41,398 nt of DNA from Actinomycetota bacterium (GTDB lineage: Bacteria; Actinomycetota; Thermoleophilia; Gaiellales; Gaiellaceae). The notes below the pieces were generated by a model, which did not search any database, was not told where the DNA came from, and saw only the letters and a list, made by a program, of their open reading frames with translations. Of this stretch, positions 28,953 through 37,203 are shown piece after piece (position 1 is the first letter of the stretch; every line of letters begins with the position of its first letter). Location of the stretch: the NCBI GenBank assembly GCA_005885565.1, contig VAXK01000053.1, positions 1-41,398 on the forward strand. The letters run 5' to 3'. The position numbers and the translations under genes are program-made.

Positions 28953-29419
28953 AGCCAGACGACGAGCTCGCATCCGAGGCAGACGCTAGCAACGGCGAAC
29001 GTCGCGTCCAAGGCGCGCAATTGACGCGCGTTCGCGTCGAAGTTCCGGCCGTTGTAGAACGCGATCGCCCGCCGGTACGCGCCGAGCGAGACCGGCTGCT
29101 CACGGTTCAGGTACGTGCGGACGAGGAGATCCGGGTGGTGAGCCAAGGCCGTGTTCGTTCTTGGCGTCACCACGAAGAGCGTGAGCAAGACCACGCTCAC
29201 GAAGAGTCCGATCGCGACCCAGCTTGCAGGATCCAGTCGTGCGTGCGTGGCCGGCCGTGTCGCACCGGCAAGGCCGCCGAGTACGGCCGTCGCCACGCTC
29301 GCGCCGGCAACCAGCGCTCCCGCTCGGGTCCGGAGCGCGTCGATGACGCGCGCCTGCTCGTCGAGCGCGCGGAACGACTGGTCGTAGATCGCGGCTTCGA
29401 CCGCGGCGAGGTCGGTCAT
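28934..29419 (-). CDS. Small membrane protein of unknown function
   Basis: A 161-residue protein from ATG 29419. After an N-terminal amphipathic helix (YDQSFRALDEQARVIDALRT) it has two closely spaced membrane segments at about 33-52 (AGALVAGASVATAVLGGLAG) and 66-84 (WVAIGLFVSVVLLTLFVVT). A soluble helical stretch follows, then a third segment at the C-terminus (ATFAVASVCLGCELVVWLWI). The layout resembles small multi-helix membrane proteins found next to signalling or defence genes, but no domain is recognised with confidence. CAGAAT lies six nt before the ATG and could be a -10 box. It is divergent from ftsK. Confidence 0.72.
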   Translation of the reverse strand: MTDLAAVEAAIYDQSFRALDEQARVIDALRTRAGALVAGASVATAVLGGLAGATRPATHARLDPASWVAIGLFVSVVLLTLFVVTPRTNTALAHHPDLLVRTYLNREQPVSLGAYRRAIAFYNGRNFDANARQLRALDATFAVASVCLGCELVVWLWILAS

Positions 29420-29499
29420 GCGGCGATTCTGGTGCCGCACCTCGTGCCCGTCTCGTGCGGAACGGAGGAAGACACGCAAGCGGCACGAAATCGGCGCAC

Positions 29500-31662
29500 A
29501 TGGCCCGCCGGAAGAAGCGGACCGGTCGCCTGCGTCCGAAGACGCCGGCCCGGATCAAGAAGAAGCGAGCGCGGAGGGCACGCGGGCAGCAGCATCCCGA
29601 GCTCGGCGGGCTCCTCCTCGTCGCGTTCGGGATCTTCCTCGCGAGCGTCCTCTACGTCGGCTGGAGCGGCGGCGTCGTCGGCGGCGCGCTCGCCGACGGC
29701 GTGCGCGGCGCGATCGGCGGCGCGGCCTACGTCGCTCCGCTCGCCTGCCTCGCGCTCGGCGGGCTCATGGTCACCCGCAGCGAGCTCGTCGACCTGCGCC
29801 CGTTCCGCACCGGCCTCCTCGTCCTCACGGTCGGGCTCGAGCTCGCGCTCGGCCGCGCGCACGGCGGCCTCGCCGGCCGCGTCCTCGAGAGCGTCTTCGG
29901 GACGCTCCTCGGCGGGACGGGCTCGACGATCCTCGGCGCGACGGCCCTCGCCATAGGCGCCCTCCTCCTGAGCGGCGCGTCGGCCGGCGCGCTGCTCCGC
30001 CGCTCCGGCCATGTCGTGAAGCGTGCGGCCCGGCGAACCACCACACGGCCGAGGCCCGTCGTCGCCGCGCCGCCGCCCGCGCCGTCCCTGCCCGCCACGC
30101 CGCCCGTCGACGCCGTCCACGACTTCCCCGACGTCGTGGGGGAGACGCTGGAGCCGCCGCCCCTCCTCGTCGAGGAGCCGGAGGCCGAGACGCTGTTCGG
30201 CACGCCGGTCGAGGCCCACACGGAGTACCGGCTCCCCGATCGCGGCGTCCTCCGCCGCTCGCCCGCGGCGACGCCTGCTTCCGCCGAGGCCGGTGCGCGC
30301 ATCGCCGACGCGCTCGTCCAGACGCTCGCGCACTTCGGCGTCGAGGCGAAGATCAGCGGCCAGATCGCCGGCCCGCGCGTCACGCGCTACGAGCTCCAGC
30401 TCGCGCCGGGCACGAAGGTCTCGAAGGTCGCCGCGCTGAAGGACGACCTCTCGTACGCCCTCGCGACGACCGAGATCCGCATCCTCGCGCCGATCCCCGG
30501 CAAGCAGGCGGTCGGCGTCGAGCTCCCGAACCTGAGCCCGAACATCGTCACCCTCGGCGACATCTTCGACGACCTGCCGCAGGCGGCCAGCCCGCTCTCG
30601 GTGTGGCTCGGCAAGGACATCTCCGGCAGCGCGGTCTGGACCGACCTCGCCCGCATGCCGCATGTCCTCATCGCCGGCACGACGGGCTCGGGCAAGTCGG
30701 GCTGCATCAACGCGATCCTCACGTCGATCCTCCTGCGCGCCACCCCTGACGAGGTGCGGATGATCCTCATCGACCCGAAGCGGATCGAGCTCGGCTTCTA
30801 CGAGGCGATCCCACACCTCCTGACGCCGGTGGTGTCGAGCCCGAAGGGCGCGGCCGCCGTGCTCGCGAACGTCGTGGGGGAGATGGAGCGCCGCTACGAG
30901 CGGCTCTCGGCGGTGCGGGCGCGGAACCTGCCGGAGGCGAACCGCGCCTTCCGCTCGCGCGGCGAGGACCCGCTGCCGTACCTCCTCGTCGTCATCGACG
31001 AGCTCGCCGACCTGATGATGATCTCGCCGCAGGAGGTCGAGGACGCCGTCATCCGCCTGGCCCAGAAGTCGCGCGCGGTCGGGATCCACCTCGTGCTCGC
31101 GACCCAGCGGCCGTCCGTCGACGTGATCACCGGGATGATCAAGGCGAACGTGCCGTCGCGGATCGCGTTCGCCGTCTCGAGCCAGACCGACTCCCGCGTC
31201 ATCCTCGACCAGGCGGGGGCCGAGAGCCTCCTCGGTCAGGGCGACATGCTCTTCAAGCCGCTCGGAACCTCGCGTCTCCAGCGCGTCCAGGGGGCCTACG
31301 TGACCGAGGAGGAGATCGCGCTCGTCGTCGAGCAGTGCAAGAGCCAGCGCGAGCAGGAGCTCGACGAGTCGCTGCTCGAGCTGCCCGAGGCCTTCGCCGA
31401 GGGCGCGGACGACGACGCCGACGGCGACTTCGACCCGGACGAGGATCCGCTCCTCGACAAGGCAATCGAGGTCGTCGTGCAGACGCAGACCGCCTCGGTG
31501 TCGCTCCTCCAGCGGCGCCTCCGCGTCGGCTACACGCGGGCGGGGAGGCTGGTCGACATGCTCGAGCGGCGCGGGATCATCTCCGGGTACGAGGGCTCGA
31601 AGCCGCGCCGCGTGCTCGTCGGCGAGGCCGACCTCGACCGCGTGCGCGTTACGGCGACGTAA
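29500..31662 (+). CDS. ftsK: DNA translocase FtsK/SpoIIIE
   Basis: FtsK pumps chromosomal DNA through the closing septum and helps resolve chromosomes. From ATG 29500 the protein has 720 residues. A very basic N-terminus (ARRKKRTGRLRPKTPARIKK) precedes about four membrane helices (50-190). A short Pro/Glu linker (about 190-270) leads to the motor. The motor has the alpha subdomain (VTRYELQLAPGTKVSKVAAL), Walker A AGTTGSGKSGCIN at about 391, Walker B LLVVIDELADLMM and ATQRPSVDVITGMIKANVPS. The C-terminal winged-helix gamma domain (VSLLQRRLRVGYTRAGRLVD) reads orienting DNA sequences. An upstream in-frame GTG 29455 is an alternative start. The gene interrupts the nucleoside salvage genes. Confidence 0.94.
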   Translation: MARRKKRTGRLRPKTPARIKKKRARRARGQQHPELGGLLLVAFGIFLASVLYVGWSGGVVGGALADGVRGAIGGAAYVAPLACLALGGLMVTRSELVDLRPFRTGLLVLTVGLELALGRAHGGLAGRVLESVFGTLLGGTGSTILGATALAIGALLLSGASAGALLRRSGHVVKRAARRTTTRPRPVVAAPPPAPSLPATPPVDAVHDFPDVVGETLEPPPLLVEEPEAETLFGTPVEAHTEYRLPDRGVLRRSPAATPASAEAGARIADALVQTLAHFGVEAKISGQIAGPRVTRYELQLAPGTKVSKVAALKDDLSYALATTEIRILAPIPGKQAVGVELPNLSPNIVTLGDIFDDLPQAASPLSVWLGKDISGSAVWTDLARMPHVLIAGTTGSGKSGCINAILTSILLRATPDEVRMILIDPKRIELGFYEAIPHLLTPVVSSPKGAAAVLANVVGEMERRYERLSAVRARNLPEANRAFRSRGEDPLPYLLVVIDELADLMMISPQEVEDAVIRLAQKSRAVGIHLVLATQRPSVDVITGMIKANVPSRIAFAVSSQTDSRVILDQAGAESLLGQGDMLFKPLGTSRLQRVQGAYVTEEEIALVVEQCKSQREQELDESLLELPEAFAEGADDDADGDFDPDEDPLLDKAIEVVVQTQTASVSLLQRRLRVGYTRAGRLVDMLERRGIISGYEGSKPRRVLVGEADLDRVRVTAT

Positions 31663-31716
31663 AGCCGGCACTCGATTCGCCAACCGGATCGCGTTAGCAT
31701 CGTCTCGGTTTACGCC

Positions 31717-31742
31717 GTGCGGCGTCGAAGTGCGGCGTCGAA
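31717..31742 (+). repeat. Perfect tandem 13-bp repeat upstream of the importer operon
   Basis: GTGCGGCGTCGAA occurs twice in direct succession (31717-31729 and 31730-31742), ending 5 nt before the AAGGAGGG ribosome-binding site of the binding-protein gene. It is either in the 5' UTR or a promoter-proximal operator. The rest of the 96-nt gap shows only a weak -10-like TAGCAT (31695-31700). Confidence 0.75.
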
Positions 31743-31758
31743 TACTCAAGGAGGGCAT

Positions 31759-32823
31759 GTGACCGGAAAACGATTCCTGCTGCGAGCCGTCGCGCTGCTG
31801 GCGCTCGCGGCGCTCGTGGCGGCGGCAGGCGCAGCGGCGCGCACAGGGCGCGCCGGCGGGCCGGCCGCCAAGCAGGCGACGGTGAAGGTGGCGCTCGTCA
31901 CCGACATCGGCGGGCTCAACGACCGCGGCTTCAACCACCTCTCGTACGTCGGGCTCCAGCAGGCGCAGAAGAAGCTGAAGATCAACGGCCGCGTCTTCAT
32001 CACCCAGACTGCGAACGACCGGACGCCGAACCTGCGGTCGGCGGCTCAGCAGGGCTACGGGCTGGTCATCCCCGTGGGCGTCCTGTTCGAGTTCGGGCCG
32101 CTCGACGACGTCGCACCGGCGTTCCCGAACACGAAGTTCGCGGGTGTCGACGTGCAGTGGTCGGGGCTCACGAAGAAGCCGGCGAACGTCCGCGGGATTC
32201 AGTTCAAGGAGCAGGAGGCCGGCTACCTCGTCGGCTACATCGCGGGCCTCGTGATCAAGCGGCACCCGTACAAGGGCAAGCAGGTCGTGAGCGGTGTCGG
32301 CGCCAACAAGGTCCCGGCGATCGTCCGCTACCTGGCCGGCTTCCAGGCGGGCGCGAAGAAGGCCGATCCGAAGGCGACGGTGCTGATCAACTACGCGAAC
32401 GACCCGACCTTCGCCGACCAGGCGAAGTGCAAGGAGACGACGCTGAACCAGATCCAGCGCGGATCCGGCATCGCCTTCGAGGCGGCCGGCGCCTGCGGGC
32501 TCGGCGGGCTCGACGCGGCCAAGCAGCAGGGCGCGTGGGGGATCGGCGTGGACGCCGACCAGGGCTTCCTCGGCAAGCACATCCTGACGAGCGCGCTGAA
32601 GAACGTCTCCCTGTCGGTCTACCAGGCGATCGCCGCCTACAAGGCGAACCCGTCCGGGTTCAAGGGCGGCTTCGACAAGACCTACAGCGTCAAGAACAAC
32701 GGCGTCGGCTACGGCAAGCTGAGCACGAAGCTGTCGAAGGCCGACCGCGCGTTCATCACGAAGAAGGTCGCGGTCGTCAAGAAGCAGATCGCATCCGGCA
32801 AGATCAAGCCGCCGTCGCAGTAG
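31759..32823 (+). CDS. BMP-family ABC transporter substrate-binding protein
   Basis: A 354-residue extracytoplasmic binding protein of the BMP (basic membrane protein, PnrA/Med) family, which binds purine nucleosides in characterised members. GTG 31759 lies right behind AAGGAGGG. The signal peptide is RFLLRAVALLALAALVAAAG. No lipobox cysteine follows, unusual for a Gram-positive binding protein. The mature part starts VKVALVTDIGGLNDRGFNHL, then GVLFEFGPLDDVAPAFPNTK, EQEAGYLVGYIAGLV and IGVDADQGFL, all family hallmarks. It begins a four-gene importer operon. A hairpin separates it from the ATPase gene and may raise its relative expression. Confidence 0.92.
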   Translation: MTGKRFLLRAVALLALAALVAAAGAAARTGRAGGPAAKQATVKVALVTDIGGLNDRGFNHLSYVGLQQAQKKLKINGRVFITQTANDRTPNLRSAAQQGYGLVIPVGVLFEFGPLDDVAPAFPNTKFAGVDVQWSGLTKKPANVRGIQFKEQEAGYLVGYIAGLVIKRHPYKGKQVVSGVGANKVPAIVRYLAGFQAGAKKADPKATVLINYANDPTFADQAKCKETTLNQIQRGSGIAFEAAGACGLGGLDAAKQQGAWGIGVDADQGFLGKHILTSALKNVSLSVYQAIAAYKANPSGFKGGFDKTYSVKNNGVGYGKLSTKLSKADRAFITKKVAVVKKQIASGKIKPPSQ

Positions 32824-32837
32824 CGGCGAAGCTGGTT

Positions 32838-32868
32838 CCTAGGGGGCGGGTCGTGCTCGCCCCCTAGG
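32838..32868 (+). terminator. Intercistronic hairpin between binding protein and ATPase genes
   Basis: A perfect 11-bp stem, CCTAGGGGGCG/CGCCCCCTAGG, with a 9-nt loop, 14 nt after the binding-protein stop. There is no U-tract. The only ribosome-binding-like AGGA of the ATPase gene (32866-32869) lies in the 3' arm, so the hairpin may both stabilise the upstream message and lower translation of the ATPase. Confidence 0.6.
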
Positions 32869-32879
32869 ATTCGCAGTCG

Positions 32880-34412
32880 ATGGCCGAAGAGCCTCCCGCC
32901 CTCGAGCTCAGGGGGATCACGAAGCGGTTCCCCGGCGTCCTCGCCAACGACCACGTCGACTTCGACCTGCGCCGGCGCGAGGTGCACGCGCTGCTCGGCG
33001 AGAACGGGGCGGGCAAGTCGACGCTCATGAACATCCTCTACGGCCTCTACCACCCGGACGAGGGCGAGATCCTGATGCGGGGCAAGCGCGTCGCGCTCGG
33101 CTCGCCGAAGGACGCGATCGCGCAGGGGATCGGCATGGTGCACCAGCACTTCATGCTCATCCCGGTCATGACCGTGGCGGAGAACATCGTGCTCGCCAGC
33201 GAGCCGACGACCGGCGGCGTCTTCCTCGACTACGACGCCGCGACGAAGCGGGTGGCCGACATGGCCCGGACGTTCAAGTTCGCGATCGACCCGCACGCGC
33301 GCGTCGAGAACATCAGCGTGGGCCAGCAGCAGCGGGTGGAGATCCTGAAGGCCCTCTATCGGAATGCCGACATCCTCATCCTCGACGAGCCCACCGCCGT
33401 CCTGACGCCGCAGGAGGCGCACGAGCTCTTCGAGATCCTGAACAACCTGAGGGGCGAGGGGCTGTCGATCATCTTCATCAGCCACAAGCTGAACGAGGTG
33501 CTCGAGATCGCCGACCGGATCACCGTCCTGCGGCGCGGCAAGAGGATCGACACATTGCCGCGCGAGGGAGCGACCGAGACCGAGCTCGCCCGCCTGATGG
33601 TGGGCCGCGAGGTGCTCCTGCGCGTCGACAAGGCGCCGGCGAACCCGGCCGAGCCGCTGCTCGCGGTCGAGGATCTCCACGTCCTCGACGACCGGGGGCT
33701 CGAAGCCGTCCGGGGCGTCTCGTTCGAGGTACGCGCGGGCGAGATCGTCGGCCTCGCCGGCGTGGACGGGAACGGGCAGACGGAGCTGATCGACGCCCTG
33801 GCCGGCCTCCGCCACCCGCTGTCGGGCCGGGTCGTCCTCGGCGGCGAGGACGTCACGCGGGCGGACGCTCGCGACATCCTCGATCGCGGCCTCGGCCACA
33901 TCCCCGAGGACCGCCAGCGCCGCGGCCTCGTCCTCGACTTCACGCTGGCCGAGAACCTGGGCCTGCACGACTACCGCAAGCAGCCCAACTCGCGCTTCGG
34001 GTGGCTCTTCCCGAACCGGCTCGTGCGCTGGGCGCGGCGCCTGCTGGAGCAGTTCGACGTCCGCGGCGGCGGGCCGCAGACCCGCGCCGCAGCGCTCTCG
34101 GGCGGCAACCAGCAGAAGGTCGTGCTCGCCCGCGAGATCGCCCGAGAGCCGAGCGTGCTCCTCGCCGCGCAGCCGACCCGCGGCCTCGACGTGGGCGCGA
34201 TCGAGTTCGTGCACCGCCGGCTCGTCGAGGCACGGGACGGCGGCAAGGGCGTGCTCCTCGTCTCGCTGGAGCTCGACGAGGTCCTCTCGCTCTCCGACCG
34301 CATCCTCGTCGTTTACGAGGGCCGCATCGTGCGCGAGTATCCGCCCGACGTGACCGAGGAGGAGCTCGGCATCGCGATGACGGGCGGCCACCGCGAGGAG
34401 GTGCCGGCCTGA
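32880..34412 (+). CDS. Nucleoside ABC transporter ATP-binding protein (two ABC domains)
   Basis: A 510-residue ATPase with two fused ABC domains, as in the sugar/nucleoside importer class (NupA/YufO-like). Domain 1 has Walker A GENGAGKST at 40-48, the Q-loop VHQHFM, signature SVGQQQRVEI and Walker B ILILDEPTAVLTP. Domain 2 has the degenerate Walker A GVDGNGQTEL, signature LSGGNQQKVVLAREI and LLAAQPTRGLDVG, the normal asymmetry for this family. It energises import through the two permeases encoded downstream. ATG 32880 follows the hairpin, and the TAGGAT overlapping its 3' arm is 9 nt before the ATG. The 3' end overlaps the first permease gene. Confidence 0.94.
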   Translation: MAEEPPALELRGITKRFPGVLANDHVDFDLRRREVHALLGENGAGKSTLMNILYGLYHPDEGEILMRGKRVALGSPKDAIAQGIGMVHQHFMLIPVMTVAENIVLASEPTTGGVFLDYDAATKRVADMARTFKFAIDPHARVENISVGQQQRVEILKALYRNADILILDEPTAVLTPQEAHELFEILNNLRGEGLSIIFISHKLNEVLEIADRITVLRRGKRIDTLPREGATETELARLMVGREVLLRVDKAPANPAEPLLAVEDLHVLDDRGLEAVRGVSFEVRAGEIVGLAGVDGNGQTELIDALAGLRHPLSGRVVLGGEDVTRADARDILDRGLGHIPEDRQRRGLVLDFTLAENLGLHDYRKQPNSRFGWLFPNRLVRWARRLLEQFDVRGGGPQTRAAALSGGNQQKVVLAREIAREPSVLLAAQPTRGLDVGAIEFVHRRLVEARDGGKGVLLVSLELDEVLSLSDRILVVYEGRIVREYPPDVTEEELGIAMTGGHREEVPA

Positions 34413-35653
34413 CCGACGCGCCGCATCCGCCGCCGAAGCCGGCCGACGCGATCCCGAGCGTCGCGGCGCGGCTCGCCTTCTACCAGCGCGCGAGCGGCAT
34501 CGTCACGCCGATCCTGACCGCCGCCGTCGCGTTCTTCATCGGCGGCCTCGTCGTCCTCGTCACGACGCACAAGAACCCGCTCAACACCTACCGGCAGATC
34601 TTCAACGGCACCGGCCTGAACTGGCTCTTCCCGTGGGTGCACGGCAGCCAGCCGGGCGGCGAGCGCTTCAACGCCGCCCTGAACCTGCAGCAGACGCTCA
34701 TCCTGACGGTGACGCTCGTCCTGACCGGGCTCGCGGTCGCATTCGCCTTCCGTTGCGGCCTCTTCAACATCGGCGGCCAGGGCCAGTACATCGTCGGCAG
34801 CCTCGTCGGCGTGCAGATGGGCGTCTGGTTCGCCTCCATGTCGCCGGTGCCGCACGTGCTCCTCGCGGTCGCCGCCGCGTCGTTCGCCGGCGCCGTGTGG
34901 GGTGGCATCGCCGGGTTCCTGCGCGCGACCGTGGGGGCCCACGAGGTGATCACGACGATCATGCTCAACTGGACGGCGCTCTGGATCGGGAGCTATCTCG
35001 TCGGATTCGGCGGCCCGCTCCAGGACCCGAAGGCCGGCGCGGTGCCGGTCACGAAGGAGGTGTCGCAGGGCGCCAAGCTGCACGTCTTCTGGGGAAGCGC
35101 GGTGCTCCAGGGCCTCCACATCGGCTTCTTCGTCGCCCTCGCCGCGCTCGTCGTCTACTGGCTCGTCCTGAGCCGGACGACGCTCGGCTTCGAGGTGCGC
35201 GCCGTCGGCTTCAACGCCGAGGCGGCCCGCTACGGCGGCATCAGCGTGGCCCGCAACTACTTCGTCGCCATGGCGATCTCCGGTCTCTTCGCCGGGCTCG
35301 CCGGCGCCCTCGACGTCCTCGGCTGGCAGTTCCGGCTCGACCTCACCGGGATCCAGATCGCTTCCCAGATCGCCTTCATGGGGATCGCCGTCGCCCTGCT
35401 CGGCCGCAACACGCCGATCGGCGTCTTCCTGGCCGCCGTCCTCTTCGCCGCGTTGATCAACGGGACCTCGACGCGCAACCTCGACCCGTCCGTCTTCAGG
35501 CCGGAGCTGGCCGGAAACCTCACGCGCATCATCCAGGGCCTCGTCGTGCTCTTCGTCGGCGCCGACCTGCTGATCATCTACCTGTGGCAGCTGCGCCGGA
35601 AGCTGCGCCTCGGGCGTACGAAGGCGCTGCCGCAGGAGGTGCCCCAGGCGTGA
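34409..35653 (+). CDS. Nucleoside ABC transporter permease 1
   Basis: A permease of the BPD_transp_2 family (NupP/YufP-like), about 414 residues with eight or more membrane helices. Conserved segments are FAFRCGLFNIGGQGQYIVGS, GAHEVITTIMLNW and AVGFNAEAARYGGISVARN. No ATG, GTG or TTG is available in frame near the N-terminus. The apparent start is CTG 34409, which overlaps the ATPase stop as CTGA and lies 6 nt behind a perfect AGGAGGT (34396-34402). This makes CTG initiation unusually well supported. The C-terminus is basic, and its stop overlaps permease 2 (GTGA). Confidence 0.88.
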   Translation: MTDAPHPPPKPADAIPSVAARLAFYQRASGIVTPILTAAVAFFIGGLVVLVTTHKNPLNTYRQIFNGTGLNWLFPWVHGSQPGGERFNAALNLQQTLILTVTLVLTGLAVAFAFRCGLFNIGGQGQYIVGSLVGVQMGVWFASMSPVPHVLLAVAAASFAGAVWGGIAGFLRATVGAHEVITTIMLNWTALWIGSYLVGFGGPLQDPKAGAVPVTKEVSQGAKLHVFWGSAVLQGLHIGFFVALAALVVYWLVLSRTTLGFEVRAVGFNAEAARYGGISVARNYFVAMAISGLFAGLAGALDVLGWQFRLDLTGIQIASQIAFMGIAVALLGRNTPIGVFLAAVLFAALINGTSTRNLDPSVFRPELAGNLTRIIQGLVVLFVGADLLIIYLWQLRRKLRLGRTKALPQEVPQA

Positions 35654-36885
35654 TCGCGAGGGCCGACACCGTCCTCGAGCTCGGCCGCGCGCGGATCGCG
35701 AGCCCGCGAGCCGCGGCCGTCCTCGGGATCTTCCTGGGCCTCTTCGCCTTCTGGCTCGCGCTCCCGCCCGTCGCGGCGCGGTCGGTCGTCGTTCCGGTCG
35801 TCGTCGGCGTCGTGGCCGTCGCCGTCGGCGTGTGGGTCGTGAGCCGCGGCGACCTGCGGCCGGGGTGGGGCGCCGTCGCCGCGGGAATCGTCGGCATTCT
35901 CGGCGGCGCCTTCGCCACGCGCGCCGCCACCTCCCATCTCGACGCCGTCATTACCTGGTCGGCGCTCGTGGCGGCGACGCTCCGGTTCGCGACGCCGCTC
36001 ACGTTCGCCGCCATCGGCGGGATGTTCTCGGAGCGAAGCGGCGTCGTGAACATCGGCCTCGAGGGGATGATGCTGATGGGCGCGTTCTTCGGCGCCTGGG
36101 GCGCCGACGTGACGAACAGCTGGATCGGTGGAGTGTTGATCGGGATGGGCTTCGGAGCCGCGCTGGCCCTCGTGCACGCCATCTTCTCGATCCACCTGCG
36201 CGCCGACCAGATCGTGAGCGGCACGGCCGTGAACTTCCTCGCGCTCGGGATCACCGGCTACTTCTTCGTCGACATCTACGGCAACAACGGCACGCCGGAC
36301 AACCTGGCGGGCATCCCCGACGTGCACCTGAGCTTCCTCGGGCACGTCCCTCCGCACGGGCTCGGCTCTTTCCTCGGCGACTCGTTCGGCCAGCTCAACT
36401 TCATGGTCTGGCTGAGCCTTGCCCTGCTCGTCCTCTCGTACGTCGTCATGTTCAAGACGCCGCTCGGCCTCCGTATCCGGTCGGTCGGCGAGCACCCGCG
36501 CGCGGCCGACACGGTGGGCGTCTCGGTCTATGGGATCCGCTACGCGTGCGTGACCGCCTCGGGGGCGCTCGCCGCGCTGGGAGGCGTCTTCCTCTCGATC
36601 GGCTTCGTCCACTCCTTCAGCGAGAACATGACCGCCGGCCGCGGGTTCATCGCCCTCGCGGCGCTGATCTTCGGCCGGTGGCGGCCGTTCGGCGCCTTCG
36701 GCGCCGCGCTCCTGTTCGGCTTCGCGAGCGCCGTCGCTCCCCGGCTCGAGAACGTCGAAGGCTGGGCGAACTACGGCACCCTCTTCCAGGCCTTGCCCTA
36801 CGTCCTGACGCTGATCGCCGTCGCGGGCGTCATCGGCCGCTCGATCCCGCCCGCCGCTGTTGGCCGCCCCTACGCGAAGCAGTAA
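35650..36885 (+). CDS. Nucleoside ABC transporter permease 2
   Basis: The second permease of the BMP-type importer (NupQ/YufQ-like), 411 residues, GTG 35650 in a GTGA overlap with permease 1. About nine hydrophobic segments are visible. The N-terminal part carries two or three extra helices (AAAVLGIFLGLFAFWLALPP and VVVPVVVGVVAVAVGVWVVS) ahead of the family core. The core contains IGGMFSERSGVVNIGLEGMM, ADQIVSGTAVNFLALGITGY, SVGEHPRAADTVGVSVYGIR and GRGFIALAALIFGRW. It forms the membrane channel with permease 1. The end overlaps the next small gene by 26 nt. Confidence 0.93.
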   Translation: MIARADTVLELGRARIASPRAAAVLGIFLGLFAFWLALPPVAARSVVVPVVVGVVAVAVGVWVVSRGDLRPGWGAVAAGIVGILGGAFATRAATSHLDAVITWSALVAATLRFATPLTFAAIGGMFSERSGVVNIGLEGMMLMGAFFGAWGADVTNSWIGGVLIGMGFGAALALVHAIFSIHLRADQIVSGTAVNFLALGITGYFFVDIYGNNGTPDNLAGIPDVHLSFLGHVPPHGLGSFLGDSFGQLNFMVWLSLALLVLSYVVMFKTPLGLRIRSVGEHPRAADTVGVSVYGIRYACVTASGALAALGGVFLSIGFVHSFSENMTAGRGFIALAALIFGRWRPFGAFGAALLFGFASAVAPRLENVEGWANYGTLFQALPYVLTLIAVAGVIGRSIPPAAVGRPYAKQ

Positions 36886-37201
36886 CCCGGCCGCGACCGC
36901 CGCGCTCGCCGCGGGCCTTCTGGCCGTCGCCGCGCTCCCGGCCGCGGTCGCGCTCGCGCAGCTCTCGGCGCGCGTGAGGCTCGTCCAGGCGGCAGCGGGA
37001 GCTCCGGTCGCCGCGCTCCTCGGCGTGGCCGCGCTCGTCCTGGCGCGCCGTGCCCGCCGCCTGTCGGAGCGAACCCTCGGCCGCGCGGGCGGCGAGGGGG
37101 CCGCGCGGGCCGGCCGGATCCTCGGCGTGCTCGGCCTCTGCCTCGCGGCGTCGGGCGCCATCGCGATCGGCTTCTACGGGCTCCTCGTTCACTACCAGTA
37201 G
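36860..37201 (+). CDS. Small two-helix membrane protein (DUF4190-like)
   Basis: A 113-residue protein from TTG 36860, overlapping the permease end by 26 nt. It has hydrophobic segments at about 12-35 (AALAAGLLAVAALPAAVALA), 46-62 (APVAALLGVAALVLARR) and 87-109 (GRILGVLGLCLAASGAIAIG). A basic loop RRARRLSERTLGRAG lies between the last two. The pattern of hydrophobic pairs around a basic Gly-rich loop resembles DUF4190-like proteins. Function unknown; the overlap suggests co-expression with the importer. It is followed by copy 4 of the interspersed repeat. Confidence 0.68.
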   Translation: MAAPTRSSNPAATAALAAGLLAVAALPAAVALAQLSARVRLVQAAAGAPVAALLGVAALVLARRARRLSERTLGRAGGEGAARAGRILGVLGLCLAASGAIAIGFYGLLVHYQ

Positions 37202-37203
37202 GG

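Noticed and set aside
29455..29499. GTG 29455 as the ftsK start
   Set aside because: It would add 15 residues unlike FtsK N-termini. ATG 29500 begins directly at the basic pre-membrane segment, although it lacks a strong ribosome-binding site, so this is a preference and not proof.
29416..32580. Open frame of about 1050 codons antisense to ftsK and the binding-protein gene
   Set aside because: It is a composition artefact opposite two clear genes, with no recognisable motif.
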